Both the position numbers and the translations under genes were made by a program. Under the pieces are notes generated by a model that saw only the letters and a list, made by a program, of their open reading frames with translations, searched no databases and was not told where the DNA came from. This document shows positions 18,105-27,900 of a DNA stretch of 64,000 nucleotides, one piece after another (the first letter of the stretch is position 1; the number at the start of each line of letters is the position of its first letter). The DNA is from CALKAL01 sp051846895 (GTDB taxonomy: Bacteria > Bacillota > Bacilli > Bacillales > Alkalibacillaceae): contig JBPYCQ010000001.1 of the NCBI GenBank assembly GCA_051846895.1, positions 124,001 through 188,000 of the forward strand, in the 5' to 3' direction.

Positions 18105-18553
18105 TATTTCTCTCCCTTTCTTTCTAAATATTGGACTAAACCAAATGCAGCAGTCAAATAACTTAATGGACCAAAACCACTCACCTGACCAATCGATACC
18201 GGTGCTATGAATGAATGCGAACGAAATGATTCGCGATTATGTATGTTCGAAATGTGCACTTCAACAACAGGGATTCGAATCGCTTCTATCGCGTCGTGAA
18301 GTGCAACACTTGTGTGAGTGTATGCCCCTGGGTTAAAAATTACCCCTACACATTCATTATTAGCCTCATGTAACCGGTCTATTAATTCTCCTTCATGATT
18401 CGATTGAAATGATGTGAGTTCGATATTATATTGATTTAAATATTCTTTTAGTTCATTTTCAATTTCTTCTAAAGATACTTGACCATAATGATCTGAACGG
18501 CGTTGGTCAAGCAGATTTAAATTAGGCCCATTTAATAATAGTACTTTCCCCAT
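18104..18553 (-). CDS. aroQ: type II 3-dehydroquinate dehydratase
   Basis: Third step of the shikimate pathway (3-dehydroquinate to 3-dehydroshikimate). 149 residues with GPNLNLLDQRRSDHYG at the N terminus (catalytic Arg and Tyr), FNPGAYTHTSVAL and VEVHISNIHNRESFRSHS (catalytic His and substrate-binding residues). First gene of the aroQ-yqhT-efp unit. The window's other shikimate gene, aroK, lies at 30.8 kb. Confidence 0.96.
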   Translation of the reverse strand: MGKVLLLNGPNLNLLDQRRSDHYGQVSLEEIENELKEYLNQYNIELTSFQSNHEGELIDRLHEANNECVGVIFNPGAYTHTSVALHDAIEAIRIPVVEVHISNIHNRESFRSHSFIAPVSIGQVSGFGPLSYLTAAFGLVQYLERKGEK

Positions 18554-18604
18554 CGATTAGTCCCCTTATAGACAATTCTATTTACGTTTATTAGTTTATC
18601 ATAG

Positions 18605-19096
18605 TTACGTTTCGTTTTGTGAATTTTTGGACATGATTATATTCGCCTCACTTTGTTCATAGGAAATAGTATAGCCAACAAAAACACCGTAAAGAATAAA
18701 TTGACATATAGTCGTCACAACCGTTTCAACACTTAATTCTCGGATTGACGGAACGAATGAGAAAAACGGTTGCATTAGTACAAAAACAATTCCCCATAAC
18801 GCTAATCCATATAACAGACCTGGTAACAAACCTTTTGCTCTTCTAAAAAGCAAATAATAAATGAGTGCAGGGATTATTCCGATAACAGATAATATAACAA
18901 GACTAATCAACTCGCCAGTAATTCCTTCCGTCCAACTACCTGTAAAAAACGACCGTAGTAGAAATGAGGCATGTGAGACTTGTGAAAAAGAGAAAAAATA
19001 ACTAATAGATGCTGTTAATCCCCATATAAAAGCTCCAACAAACCCACAAAGTAAGCTTTTTAATAAAATCGATTGTTGTATTTTTTTATCCTCCAT
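18605..19096 (-). CDS. yqhR: YqhR family membrane protein
   Basis: Conserved membrane protein of 163 residues with four hydrophobic segments and the family stretch LLCGFVGAFIWGLTASISYF. Function unknown; no catalytic motif is visible. The start at 19096 is chosen since AAAGGAG lies 8 nt upstream; the longer frame from 19147 has no ribosome binding site. It sits between aroQ and yqhP as in B. subtilis. Confidence 0.85.
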   Translation of the reverse strand: MEDKKIQQSILLKSLLCGFVGAFIWGLTASISYFFSFSQVSHASFLLRSFFTGSWTEGITGELISLVILSVIGIIPALIYYLLFRRAKGLLPGLLYGLALWGIVFVLMQPFFSFVPSIRELSVETVVTTICQFILYGVFVGYTISYEQSEANIIMSKNSQNET

Positions 19097-19270
19097 GAAA
19101 CTCACTCCTTTTACACTAACTAGTTTGTTCGGAAAAGATTGATTCATACAAATCGATTCAATATACTTTGTATTTATTAATTTGTTAAAATGTAAATAGA
19201 TTCATTGAATATAATTTACTAAAAAGTGGAATAATGATAACGAGTTTTGCTATAAAGGAAGGGGATTGTC

Positions 19271-19603
19271 ATGCGACAAAGTATGAAATATATTGTATTC
19301 GCAGTTTTAGGTCTAGCTGTCATTGGTCTTTTAGGACAGTTATTCACAAATCCCGGTAGTTTTTTTAAATCCATTTTAATGATGGTTGGGTTTGCTGTCA
19401 TTATTGGAGTTGTGTTCTATTATTTAATATTTGCTAGAGGTCAAGGACAGCAAGCAAAATATCGTAAAGCGGTGAAACAATCAAAAAAGAAATACGGGAA
19501 TTCTAGTTCTTCGTTTCAACCAGGAATTATTCGTAGGCCTGAACGTATGAAAGCACATGCCACAAGAAGTCATTTAAAAGTAATAAAAGGCAATAAAAAA
19601 TAG
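19271..19603 (+). CDS. yqhP: YqhP/SA1362-like small membrane protein
   Basis: A 110-residue protein with two transmembrane segments (about 7-25 and 33-54) and a strongly basic C-terminal tail. AAGGAAGGGG precedes the ATG. Function unknown. It is transcribed against its neighbours yqhR and the patatin gene, and shares a bidirectional terminator with the latter. Confidence 0.83.
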   Translation: MRQSMKYIVFAVLGLAVIGLLGQLFTNPGSFFKSILMMVGFAVIIGVVFYYLIFARGQGQQAKYRKAVKQSKKKYGNSSSSFQPGIIRRPERMKAHATRSHLKVIKGNKK

Positions 19604-19625
19604 CTGAAAGTTCAGCTATTTTTTT
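19599..19625. terminator. bidirectional terminator between yqhP and the patatin gene
   Basis: A 9-bp perfect stem with a 4-nt loop, flanked by T-rich sequence on the right and A-rich sequence on the left, so it can serve the convergent genes on both sides. It overlaps the yqhP stop codon. Confidence 0.85.
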
Positions 19626-20514
19626 ATTTTTGCCATTTCTTAAAAAACGATTCTGCTCTCAAGCGGCCTACTCTAATCAGATATTCTTTTTCATTCTCTG
19701 TCAAATCAAAATCGATTGCACTCACATCTTCTATCGGAATGAAGATAATATCTTTTGCATCCTCATCTGATACATAACGGCTATCATGTGCTTGCAAAAC
19801 TGTATGAAAGATGGCTTGTAACATATCTACTGCATTGTTGACTTGTTGTTTAGGTATAGAGATTTGACGTGCACTTGACTTAATGCCAAGTGTTGGTCTT
19901 ACTTTTTTATCTGACTTACCTTTAAAAATCCAGTATGGAAAGTTACTTAAAGTTCCCCCATCAATCATTACACTTGAATAATTATGTTTTGACTTTAGTA
20001 CAACAGGCTTAAAAAAATAAGGAATACTAACGCTAATCCTAACAGCTTTCGCAATAGGGAATTTGTTTGGGTCAATTCCGTAATAATCTTCTAAGTCATT
20101 AGGAAAGATGGCTAATCGACCATTAGTAACGTCTGTTCCTATAATAAATAATTGATTGTCTTCTAAATCTCCAAATGTTCTTACACCTTTTTGCCTTAAT
20201 AAGTAATCAACCCAATCTTCAAGCTGATCTCCACGATATAGTCCTAACGTATGAAAAAGTAATAACCACTTTAGTAACGGAATTTTCTTTACTAATGGGT
20301 GTTGATCAAGAAAGTTTTTCGTTTGAACATCACTTAAAATATCAGTTAGTTCCTCAAAACGATACCCAGCAATAACAAGTGAAGCGAGTAATGCACCTGC
20401 TGAAGTACCAGCTAATCTTTTAAACGTTATATTTTTTTGTTCACACACATCTAGAGCACCCAAAAAAGCAAACGCCTTTACTCCACCACCTGAAAATACA
20501 CCATCGACCTCCAT
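19624..20514 (-). CDS. yqhO: patatin-like phospholipase YqhO
   Basis: Patatin family hydrolase of 296 residues. The oxyanion-hole glycine motif (GGGVKAFAFLGAL), the nucleophile elbow GTSAG (about 37-41) and the second dyad residue in DGG (about 187-189) are all present, so it is probably an active lipid acyl hydrolase. Bacterial substrates of this subgroup are not well known. The third of three consecutive ATGs is chosen, because AGGTGGG lies 6 nt before it and abuts the first. Confidence 0.9.
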   Translation of the reverse strand: MEVDGVFSGGGVKAFAFLGALDVCEQKNITFKRLAGTSAGALLASLVIAGYRFEELTDILSDVQTKNFLDQHPLVKKIPLLKWLLLFHTLGLYRGDQLEDWVDYLLRQKGVRTFGDLEDNQLFIIGTDVTNGRLAIFPNDLEDYYGIDPNKFPIAKAVRISVSIPYFFKPVVLKSKHNYSSVMIDGGTLSNFPYWIFKGKSDKKVRPTLGIKSSARQISIPKQQVNNAVDMLQAIFHTVLQAHDSRYVSDEDAKDIIFIPIEDVSAIDFDLTENEKEYLIRVGRLRAESFFKKWQK

Positions 20515-20565
20515 CATCATCCCACCTAATGATGTTATTTATAACTATCATTTTATGGGGCTAAA

Positions 20566-20605
20566 AATAAAAAAATGCCTGTTCATTTTGATTGAACAGG
20601 CATTT
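20566..20605 (-). terminator. intrinsic terminator of nrdJ
   Basis: A 13-bp perfect stem (20593-20605 with 20573-20585), a 7-nt loop and a U-rich tail, 10 nt after the nrdJ stop. Confidence 0.9.
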
Positions 20606-20614
20606 GTTGATTGG

Positions 20615-23173
20615 TTACAAGCCACATTTTAATTGGGCTCCACAATCCGTACACGTATTACATCCACCAATTTCCTCTACTTTTCCTTTTCGACATACCG
20701 GACAAGTATTTCCGACTTCGGACCCGATATTCACGTCCGTTTTTTCTAATTCGTGGACCGTGTCAACTAACACAACTTTCTTTTCTTCGTCCTCAAATAG
20801 TTCAGTTTGCTCTGAGAAGTCATTTTCTTCAGCTTTTAAAGTTAGAACTTGCGAATCGCGACTTCCATCTACATACACTGTGCCACCTTTTGCTCCTCCT
20901 TTATAAAGTCTGCGATAAACTTGCTCGACTTGTTCGACTTTATACCCTTTAGGAGCATTCACTGTTTTAGAGATTGAGCTATCTACCCAACGTTGAATAA
21001 CACATTGTGTATCAGCGTGAGCTTCTGGTGATAAACTCATAGCCGTCACAAACCAATGTGGTAACTCATGTTGTTCTGCCCCAGGATTTCGATCGTAGTA
21101 TTCTTGAACGATATCTGCCTTTACTTCAATAAATTTTCCTAAACGACCGCTTCGGTAATACGTAAATGAGAAGTAAGGTTCTAATCCTGTTGATACGCCT
21201 ACCATTGTTCCTGTTGAGCCAGTTGGTGCAACAGTTAAAAGATGTGAATTTCTTATACCATATTTTAAAACGCCCTGGCGAATGTCTTCAGGCATCTTTT
21301 GCATATAGCCGGTATTGATAAATCGTTCACGTAACATTTGTGTTTCCGCATCTGTTTCACCTATCAAAAATGGAAAGCTTCCTTTTTCTTTAGCTAATTC
21401 AATTGACGTACGATATGCAGTTGTTGCTATAACCTCGAATACTTCATCAACTAGATCATTACCTTCTTTAGTTCCGTATTCTGTTTCACAATATATGAGT
21501 AAGTCATGTAAACCCATGACACCTAGACCGACACGCCGCTCACCGAGAGCTTGTACTCGGTTTTCATCTAAGAAATAAGGTGTTGCATCAATGACGTTAT
21601 CTTGCATGCGAACTCCGATTTCAACCGTCTCTTTTAGTTTTTCATAGTCAGGTTGTCTCGTATTACGATTAACCATATTAGCAAGGTTGACAGCAGCTAA
21701 GTTACAAACTGAATATGGAGCAAGTGGCTGCTCACCACACGGATTAGTTGCAACAACTTTTTGACCATAAGCTTTTGCATTTGTTTCACGGTTCGCGTTA
21801 TCGATAAAAAAGATACCTGGTTCTGCAGAATAAGTTGCACAAATATTAATTAAATCCCAAAGCTCACTCGCTTTAATACGTTTATAAACTTTTATCCCAA
21901 AGCCCATTTGTTCCCATTCACGAACATCACCGACTTCATGCCAATGTTCATTGTAGTATTTCATTTCTTCTTCTGTATAATTTTCAACATCTGGAAAACG
22001 CAACTCATAATAATCGTCGTTTTCAACAGCTGTCATAAATTCATCTGTTATACAAACCGAAATATTCGCACCTGTTAAAAACTCTGGGTTGTGGACACTA
22101 TATGATCCGCCATCACGTAACTTTGTTTCTGCATCACGAATATTTTGATCGGTAAAACCACCTTGGCCAGGAATATGTTTATAATTAACAATCCCTTGAT
22201 ACATTGACATTTCTGCTTCTGTTAATGGGGTGAACTTTAATTTTTCGTTAGCTAATTGCTGAACGGTTTCATCTTGAATATTCTCGATTAAGTATCTTAA
22301 AATACGTGGGTTTTGCATTTTAGAAATAATAAATTCAATAATATCTGGATGCCAATCATTAAGCATAATCATCTGCGCCCCACGTCTTGAACCGCCTTGT
22401 TCGACTAAGTGCGTTAATTTAGCAATATCATCTAACCAAGATACAGACCCGGATGACTTCCCGTTCACACCTCGTGCTAATGCATTTCGTGGTCTTAATG
22501 TTGAACCGTTTGTTCCAACTCCACCACCGCGAGACATAATTTCCATCACTTGTTTTCTATGATCACTAATTCCTTCACGCGAATCTCTCACAAAAGGCAT
22601 AACGTAACAGTTAAAGTAAGTGACATCTGTGTTAGAACCTGCACCATAAAGGACTCTCCCAGCTGGTACAAAATTCATCTCAGATAATTCTTTATAAAAC
22701 TTAGTAAAGGCTTCTTGTCTTTTTTCAGGCGTACGTTCAACTTCGGCTAATCCTGTGGCATTCCGCTTCGCTATTTGTTCATAGAAGACTTCTAATGGCT
22801 TGTCAATCACGTTAATTGAACGCTCAATTATTCCTGTTTCGCGCTCTTCTGCTTGTTCAAGAACGCTCACATAATCGTCCTCTACTTTGACCTTCACCTT
22901 TTGATTATCGCGGTCAACCGAAACAACAAAGCCTGTCCCACGCGCCGGAAATTTTGGATCTTCTTTAACAGTTAAGACGACAAAATCTCCTTCTTTAAGT
23001 GTTTTCTTTTCTGTATCTTTAAATGCGTAGCGATCTAACATTACTAACCTCGATACGCCTTTATGTGTTGTTTTCATCTCTGATGTAATTGGATGTACAT
23101 TTGGAAACTGTTTAATATCTTCGTTTAGTTGTTCTACATCGATTTCATATTTTTTTGCTTTCACGGTTAACAA
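20615..23173 (-). CDS. nrdJ: class II (adenosylcobalamin-dependent) ribonucleotide reductase
   Basis: Oxygen-independent reduction of ribonucleotides to deoxyribonucleotides with vitamin B12. At 852 residues it matches the NrdJ family. The radical-enzyme barrel carries NPCGEQPLAPYSVCNLAAVN (cysteine, asparagine and glutamate of the active site) and APTGSTGTMVGVSTG. The C-terminal tail has a zinc-ribbon-like CPVCRKG...CNTCTDCG. The start is TTG with AAGGAG upstream. B. subtilis has only class I NrdEF, so this gene marks a different lineage. No B12 riboswitch precedes it, but twin NrdR boxes do. Confidence 0.96.
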   Translation of the reverse strand: MLTVKAKKYEIDVEQLNEDIKQFPNVHPITSEMKTTHKGVSRLVMLDRYAFKDTEKKTLKEGDFVVLTVKEDPKFPARGTGFVVSVDRDNQKVKVKVEDDYVSVLEQAEERETGIIERSINVIDKPLEVFYEQIAKRNATGLAEVERTPEKRQEAFTKFYKELSEMNFVPAGRVLYGAGSNTDVTYFNCYVMPFVRDSREGISDHRKQVMEIMSRGGGVGTNGSTLRPRNALARGVNGKSSGSVSWLDDIAKLTHLVEQGGSRRGAQMIMLNDWHPDIIEFIISKMQNPRILRYLIENIQDETVQQLANEKLKFTPLTEAEMSMYQGIVNYKHIPGQGGFTDQNIRDAETKLRDGGSYSVHNPEFLTGANISVCITDEFMTAVENDDYYELRFPDVENYTEEEMKYYNEHWHEVGDVREWEQMGFGIKVYKRIKASELWDLINICATYSAEPGIFFIDNANRETNAKAYGQKVVATNPCGEQPLAPYSVCNLAAVNLANMVNRNTRQPDYEKLKETVEIGVRMQDNVIDATPYFLDENRVQALGERRVGLGVMGLHDLLIYCETEYGTKEGNDLVDEVFEVIATTAYRTSIELAKEKGSFPFLIGETDAETQMLRERFINTGYMQKMPEDIRQGVLKYGIRNSHLLTVAPTGSTGTMVGVSTGLEPYFSFTYYRSGRLGKFIEVKADIVQEYYDRNPGAEQHELPHWFVTAMSLSPEAHADTQCVIQRWVDSSISKTVNAPKGYKVEQVEQVYRRLYKGGAKGGTVYVDGSRDSQVLTLKAEENDFSEQTELFEDEEKKVVLVDTVHELEKTDVNIGSEVGNTCPVCRKGKVEEIGGCNTCTDCGAQLKCGL

Positions 23174-23275
23174 TCAACGACACTCCTTTCACCTTATATG
23201 TACTTTCATTTTTCGACATTATGCAATAAAATCTAGATAACTTATTGAAACAACCATACCAAACTAAAATCAAAA

Positions 23276-23351
23276 ATTCAATATATAGTATTTAAATTTT
23301 ATGAAAAATACTACATATAGTCTATAAAGCATAATCAATAATTTTTGTCAA
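23276..23351 (-). promoter_or_regulatory. nrdJ promoter with two NrdR boxes
   Basis: Two 16-bp near-palindromes, at 23308-23323 and 23276-23291, both fit the NrdR box pattern around CTATATAT/CTATATGTAG. Their centres are 32 bp apart (three helical turns), the usual tandem arrangement. TTGACA (23346-23351) with an AT-rich -10 around 23323-23330 would place the boxes right at the transcription start. NrdR is the ATP/dATP-sensing repressor of nrd genes. Repression is inferred, not measured. Confidence 0.72.
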
Positions 23352-23471
23352 TGAGTATTATTGTCGAATTTTAGATCTAAATATTATTGAACATGGCGTT
23401 GTTATCTTTGAAAACTAAAGAAAATCTCTATATAATGAATATTAGATTTAGTCCAAGAAGAGGGGATAGTC

Positions 23472-23864
23472 ATGGAATTTTTATTTACTTTATTGATCAT
23501 CGCTGCTGTATTCATCGTTTTTAGTGTATTTCGTTACATACGCACTCAAAGGATTTTAAAAACATTAACCGAAGAAGAGTGGGTTAAAGGATATCGGAAA
23601 GCACAGCTAATTGATGTTCGTGAACCAAATGAATTTGAAAATGGGCATATCTTAGGCGCTAGAAATATTCCTCTAACGCAGCTAAAACAAAGATTGATTG
23701 AAATTAGAAAGGATCAGCCCGTTTATCTTTACTGCCAAAGTGGCGCTCGATCAACACGTGCGGCTAATGTTTTATATAAAAAAGGCTACAGAGACTTATA
23801 TCAATTAAAAGGTGGCTTTAAAAAATGGACTGGTCGAGTTAAAGTTAAGAAAAAAGCTTATTAA
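23472..23864 (+). CDS. yqhL: membrane-anchored rhodanese-like protein YqhL
   Basis: 130 residues: an N-terminal transmembrane helix (1-22) followed by a rhodanese domain with LIDVREPNEFENGHI and the active-site loop CQSGARS (about 90-96), in which the cysteine carries sulfane sulfur. GAGGGG precedes the start. Substrate unknown; probable sulfur transfer at the membrane. Convergent with gcvPB. Confidence 0.92.
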   Translation: MEFLFTLLIIAAVFIVFSVFRYIRTQRILKTLTEEEWVKGYRKAQLIDVREPNEFENGHILGARNIPLTQLKQRLIEIRKDQPVYLYCQSGARSTRAANVLYKKGYRDLYQLKGGFKKWTGRVKVKKKAY

Positions 23865-23866
23865 TT

Positions 23867-23910
23867 TAAAAAGGTTTTCACCTCAAAAAGAGATGAAAAC
23901 CTTTTTTATT
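23867..23910. terminator. bidirectional terminator between yqhL and gcvPB
   Basis: A 12-bp stem (23869-23880 with 23894-23905) with an inner CTC/GAG pair, flanked by T- and A-rich tails. It serves the two convergent genes. Confidence 0.88.
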
Positions 23911-25372
23911 ATTCTTTAATATATCTTAATACAGGCTTTCTTGCTGCTAACGTTTCATCTAATCGCCCTATCACTGTGTGATGTGGTGCTTCTTGGACAA
24001 TTTCTGGGTCTTCCTTAGCTTCATTAGATATACGAATCATCGCATCAATAAATTCGTCTAAAGTTTCTTTTGATTCGGTTTCTGTCGGTTCTACCATTAA
24101 AGCTTCTTCCACATTTAGTGGGAAGTAGATAGTTGGTGGATGATATCCGAAATCAAGTAAACGTTTAGCAATATCCAAAGTACGAACGCCAAGTTTTTTC
24201 TGTTTTTTACCTGATAATACAAATTCGTGTTTACAATGCTGTTTAAACGGTAAATCATATTCTTCTTCTAAACGTCGCATCATGTAGTTCGCATTCAAGA
24301 CCGCATATTCACTTACTTGTTTTAGTCCATCTGGTCCCATTGAACGAATATACGTATAGGCTCTTACATTAATTCCAAAGTTGCCATAATACGGTTTAAC
24401 CCGACCGATTGCATGCGGACGATCATAATCAAAGAAATACTTACCTTCTTTTTCAGTTAAAATTGGTTTTGGTAGAAACTTAGCTAACTCTTCTGTTACG
24501 CCAACTGGGCCAGAACCAGGTCCACCGCCGCCGTGAGGTCCCGTAAATGTTTTGTGTAAATTCAAATGAACAACATCGAAGCCCATATCCCCTGGGCGTG
24601 CATATCCCATAATAGCGTTTAAGTTCGCACCGTCATAATATAAACGTCCACCTGCATCGTGAACAATTTTAGCCATTTCAAGAATATGTTCTTCAAATAA
24701 GCCTAACGTGTTAGGGTTAGTTAACATTAAAGCTGCCGTATCTTCATCGACAACACGTTTCAAGTCTTCTAAATCAACTAAACCATTTTCGTCTGACTTG
24801 ACTGTTACAGAATCAAAACCTGCCACTGCTGCTGATGCTGGGTTCGTTCCGTGAGCGGAGTCTGGCACAATGACTTTCGTACGATTAAAGTCACCATTTG
24901 CTTCGTGGAACGCTCGAATCATCATTAATCCCGTCCACTCTCCATGAGCACCTGCTGCTGGTTGTAATGTGACTTCATGCATACCTGTAATTTCAGCAAG
25001 TGATGTTTGCAGATCGTATAAAAGCGCCATTGCACCTTGAACCGAGCTCTCATCTTGATAAGGATGAATATGACTGAATCCAGGTAAACGGATGACATCT
25101 TCGTTGATTTTAGGATTATATTTCATCGTACATGAACCTAATGGATAAAAGCCAGAATCTACTCCATGGTTTCTTCTTGATAGAGCTGTATAATGACGCA
25201 TGATTTGTAGTTCACTGACTTCTGGTAAATCCGGATTTTCTTGTCGAATATAATCATTTTCAAATTCTGAATCTAGATCAACGGCTGGTACATCTAATTC
25301 AGGGAGACTATAACCTTTTCTTCCTGCTTTACTATGTTCAAAAATAACTGGGAAATCTTTTTCATTAGCCAT
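23909..25372 (-). CDS. gcvPB: glycine dehydrogenase (decarboxylating) subunit 2
   Basis: PLP-binding subunit of the P-protein of the glycine cleavage system. Segments DGANLNA and NLHKTFTGPHGGGGPG (with the PLP lysine) are intact. 487 residues, near the 488 of B. subtilis. The start at 25372 has GGGTG upstream, and lies within the last codons of gcvPA, so the two halves of P-protein are translationally coupled. Confidence 0.96.
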   Translation of the reverse strand: MANEKDFPVIFEHSKAGRKGYSLPELDVPAVDLDSEFENDYIRQENPDLPEVSELQIMRHYTALSRRNHGVDSGFYPLGSCTMKYNPKINEDVIRLPGFSHIHPYQDESSVQGAMALLYDLQTSLAEITGMHEVTLQPAAGAHGEWTGLMMIRAFHEANGDFNRTKVIVPDSAHGTNPASAAVAGFDSVTVKSDENGLVDLEDLKRVVDEDTAALMLTNPNTLGLFEEHILEMAKIVHDAGGRLYYDGANLNAIMGYARPGDMGFDVVHLNLHKTFTGPHGGGGPGSGPVGVTEELAKFLPKPILTEKEGKYFFDYDRPHAIGRVKPYYGNFGINVRAYTYIRSMGPDGLKQVSEYAVLNANYMMRRLEEEYDLPFKQHCKHEFVLSGKKQKKLGVRTLDIAKRLLDFGYHPPTIYFPLNVEEALMVEPTETESKETLDEFIDAMIRISNEAKEDPEIVQEAPHHTVIGRLDETLAARKPVLRYIKE

Positions 25373-26714
25373 TAATATCACCCAATTCTTTTACAAATTG
25401 ATCAATCTCTTCTTTTGTGCGAATCTCAGTAACTGCAACAAGCATATGATTTTTAAGCTCTTCATTCACTCTTCCTAAATCAAACCCGCCAATCATACCT
25501 TTATTAAGAAGTTTTTCATTTACTGTTTTCACATCTGTGTTTAGGTTAACAACAAATTCATTGAAAAATGGACCTTCGAACTTAATTTCAAAGCCCGCTT
25601 CTTTAAATTTATTTTTTGCATAACGTGCTTTCGTCATATTTTGAACAGCCATTTCTTTAACACCTTGTTTACCAAGAGCGGTCATAGCGACTGAGGATGC
25701 AAGTGCATTCAATGCTTGGTTCGAACATATATTAGAAGTTGCTTTATCACGACGGATATGTTGTTCACGCGCTTGTAGAGTTAATACGAAACCACGCTTA
25801 CCTTCTTCGTCAACTGTTTGCCCAATAAGACGCCCAGGTATTTTACGCATTAATTTACTTGTTGTAGCGAAATAACCACAGTGTGGACCGCCAAATTGAG
25901 CTGGAATACCAAATACTTGAGTATCACCAACAACGATGTCTGCACCGAACATTCCAGGCGGTGTTAAATAACCTAATGCTAATGGATTACTAGAAACAAT
26001 AAACATCGTCTTCTTTTGGTTTTCGAGTATTTGTTTAACTTCTTTTAACGGTTCAACACGTCCATAAAAGTTAGGATATTGTATAACAACACTTGCAATA
26101 TCTTCATCTAGATGTTTTTTAAGTTGATCTAAATCTGTTAGACCTTCGTGAACATCAATTTCAATAATCTCTAAATTTTGACTTTTGGCATATGTGTGGA
26201 TTACATCTAAAGATTCAGGATGTACAGCTTTTGATACTAATATTTTTTTCTTACGTGTTTGACCAGCACTTAATGTAACTGCTTCTGCTAAAGCCGTTCC
26301 CCCATCGTACATAGAGGAGTTAGCAACTTCCATTCCTGTTAATTCACAAATCATTGTTTGGAATTCAAAAATAGCTTGTAATTCACCTTGTGAAATTTCA
26401 GGTTGATAAGGTGTATAAGCTGTATAGAATTCAGATCGTGAAATAACATGATCAACTATTGAAGGTATATAATGATCATAAACACCAGCACCTAAAAAAG
26501 ACGTATGTGTTTGTAAATTCGCATTTTGATTCGCTAATTGTGATAGCTCTTTCATTAATTCAAATTCATCTTTTGCTGGCTTAACATTTAATGTACCTTT
26601 AAAACGAACTTGTTCTGGTATATCAGCAAATAATTCATCTGTTGACTTAATACCAATTGTCTCAAGCATCGCTTTTTTATCTTCTTCTGTCATCGGAATA
26701 TAACGATGTTGCAT
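25365..26714 (-). CDS. gcvPA: glycine dehydrogenase (decarboxylating) subunit 1
   Basis: Structural half of the split P-protein that decarboxylates glycine and passes the aminomethyl group to GcvH. 449 residues, starting MQHRYIPMTEEDKKAML and containing FLGAGVYDHYIPS and NSSMYDGGTALAEA. GGGGTG lies 8 nt before the ATG. It lies 14 nt after gcvT and overlaps gcvPB by 8 nt. Confidence 0.96.
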   Translation of the reverse strand: MQHRYIPMTEEDKKAMLETIGIKSTDELFADIPEQVRFKGTLNVKPAKDEFELMKELSQLANQNANLQTHTSFLGAGVYDHYIPSIVDHVISRSEFYTAYTPYQPEISQGELQAIFEFQTMICELTGMEVANSSMYDGGTALAEAVTLSAGQTRKKKILVSKAVHPESLDVIHTYAKSQNLEIIEIDVHEGLTDLDQLKKHLDEDIASVVIQYPNFYGRVEPLKEVKQILENQKKTMFIVSSNPLALGYLTPPGMFGADIVVGDTQVFGIPAQFGGPHCGYFATTSKLMRKIPGRLIGQTVDEEGKRGFVLTLQAREQHIRRDKATSNICSNQALNALASSVAMTALGKQGVKEMAVQNMTKARYAKNKFKEAGFEIKFEGPFFNEFVVNLNTDVKTVNEKLLNKGMIGGFDLGRVNEELKNHMLVAVTEIRTKEEIDQFVKELGDING

Positions 26715-26728
26715 TTGAACTACACCCC

Positions 26729-27835
26729 TTATTTTTTTCGTTTATAAAATGGAGTTGAAACAATCTGTGCTTTTAACACTCTTTTTCTAACTTGCACATC
26801 AATCGTTTCACCTTCATTGGCGTACTCTGACTTGATTAATGCCAAACCCAAATTTTTTTCTAACGTTGGAGACTGTGTTCCTGATGTGACTGTTCCAATG
26901 ACGTCTCCATCTTTCAGAACATCATAACCATGTCGAGGAATTCCTTTATCAATCATTTCGATTCCTACGAGTTTTCTTTTTGGTCCGTTAAGTTTTTGAT
27001 CTTTTAAAACGTCTTTTCCAATAAAATCAGCTTCTTTTTTCACATTGACGGCAAATCCTAAACCTGCTTCAATTGGACTAATTGATTCAGACAACTCTTG
27101 ACCATAAAGCGCTAAAGTAGCTTCAAAGCGAAGTGTATCTCTAGCACCTAAGCCGACAGGAACGATCCCATCGTCTTTTCCAACTTCTAATAATGATTTC
27201 CAAAGTGTAATGCCATCTACTTTATTTAAATATATTTCAAACCCATCTTCACCGGTATAACCAGTACGTGAAATTAAGGCGCCATGTGTTAATCCTTCAA
27301 GCTTAACATCATCTTTAAAGCGAAACATTTTTATGTCATTTAAATTTTCATCAGTTAATCTTTGTAAAATTTTCTCAGAATTTGGACCTTGAAGAGCGAG
27401 TTGAGCCATTGAAGATGAAATATTTTCAATCGATATGTCACCTTCTTCATGTTCTTTTAACCATTCGTAATCTTTTTCTGTATTAGCTGCGTTGACTACA
27501 AGTAAAAATTTATCATCTTGCATTTTATAAACTAGGAAATCATCAACCGAACCACCATTTTCATAACACATAATGGTATATTGAATTTTTCCTATTTCTA
27601 ACTTCGAGACGTCATTCGTCAACATTTTTTGTAAAAACTTCTCGCTATCTGGGCCAGATACGATAATTTCACCCATATGTGAGACATCAAAAAGTCCAGC
27701 ATGTGTTCTTGTTGCGTGATGTTCCTCTTTTATACCGCTGAACTGAACGGGTAAATCCCAACCCCCAAAATCGATTGTTTTAGCACCGTAATCACTGTAA
27801 ACAGGATAAATCGGTGTCTGTTTCAACTCTCCCAT
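26729..27835 (-). CDS. gcvT: aminomethyltransferase (glycine cleavage T-protein)
   Basis: Transfers the methylene group from GcvH-bound aminomethyl to tetrahydrofolate, releasing ammonia. 368 residues with GLFDVSHMGEI, FLQKMLTNDV and RTGYTGEDGFEIY. The open frame extends upstream to 28000, but that part is the glycine riboswitch; the ATG at 27835 with GGAGGG 6 nt upstream is the start. First gene of gcvT-gcvPA-gcvPB. Confidence 0.96.
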   Translation of the reverse strand: MGELKQTPIYPVYSDYGAKTIDFGGWDLPVQFSGIKEEHHATRTHAGLFDVSHMGEIIVSGPDSEKFLQKMLTNDVSKLEIGKIQYTIMCYENGGSVDDFLVYKMQDDKFLLVVNAANTEKDYEWLKEHEEGDISIENISSSMAQLALQGPNSEKILQRLTDENLNDIKMFRFKDDVKLEGLTHGALISRTGYTGEDGFEIYLNKVDGITLWKSLLEVGKDDGIVPVGLGARDTLRFEATLALYGQELSESISPIEAGLGFAVNVKKEADFIGKDVLKDQKLNGPKRKLVGIEMIDKGIPRHGYDVLKDGDVIGTVTSGTQSPTLEKNLGLALIKSEYANEGETIDVQVRKRVLKAQIVSTPFYKRKK

Positions 27836-27863
27836 TTGCAACCCTCCATCTTTTTTAAACATG

Positions 27864-27900
27864 AAAAAAGAGAATACCAAAGTAAGCTTCGGAATTCTCT
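27864..27900 (-). terminator. glycine riboswitch expression platform (terminator hairpin)
   Basis: AGAGAAT pairs with ATTCTCT around an inner stem, followed by a U run, immediately after the second aptamer and 30 nt before the gcvT start. Glycine binding is expected to prevent this hairpin and allow gcv transcription. Confidence 0.8.

Noticed and set aside
20592..20952. Plus-strand ORFs at the 3' end of nrdJ
   Set aside because: Antisense to the conserved zinc-ribbon tail of nrdJ.
23174..23471. Possible cobalamin riboswitch upstream of nrdJ
   Set aside because: No B12-box or aptamer core is visible; the region contains NrdR boxes and AT-rich promoter sequence instead.
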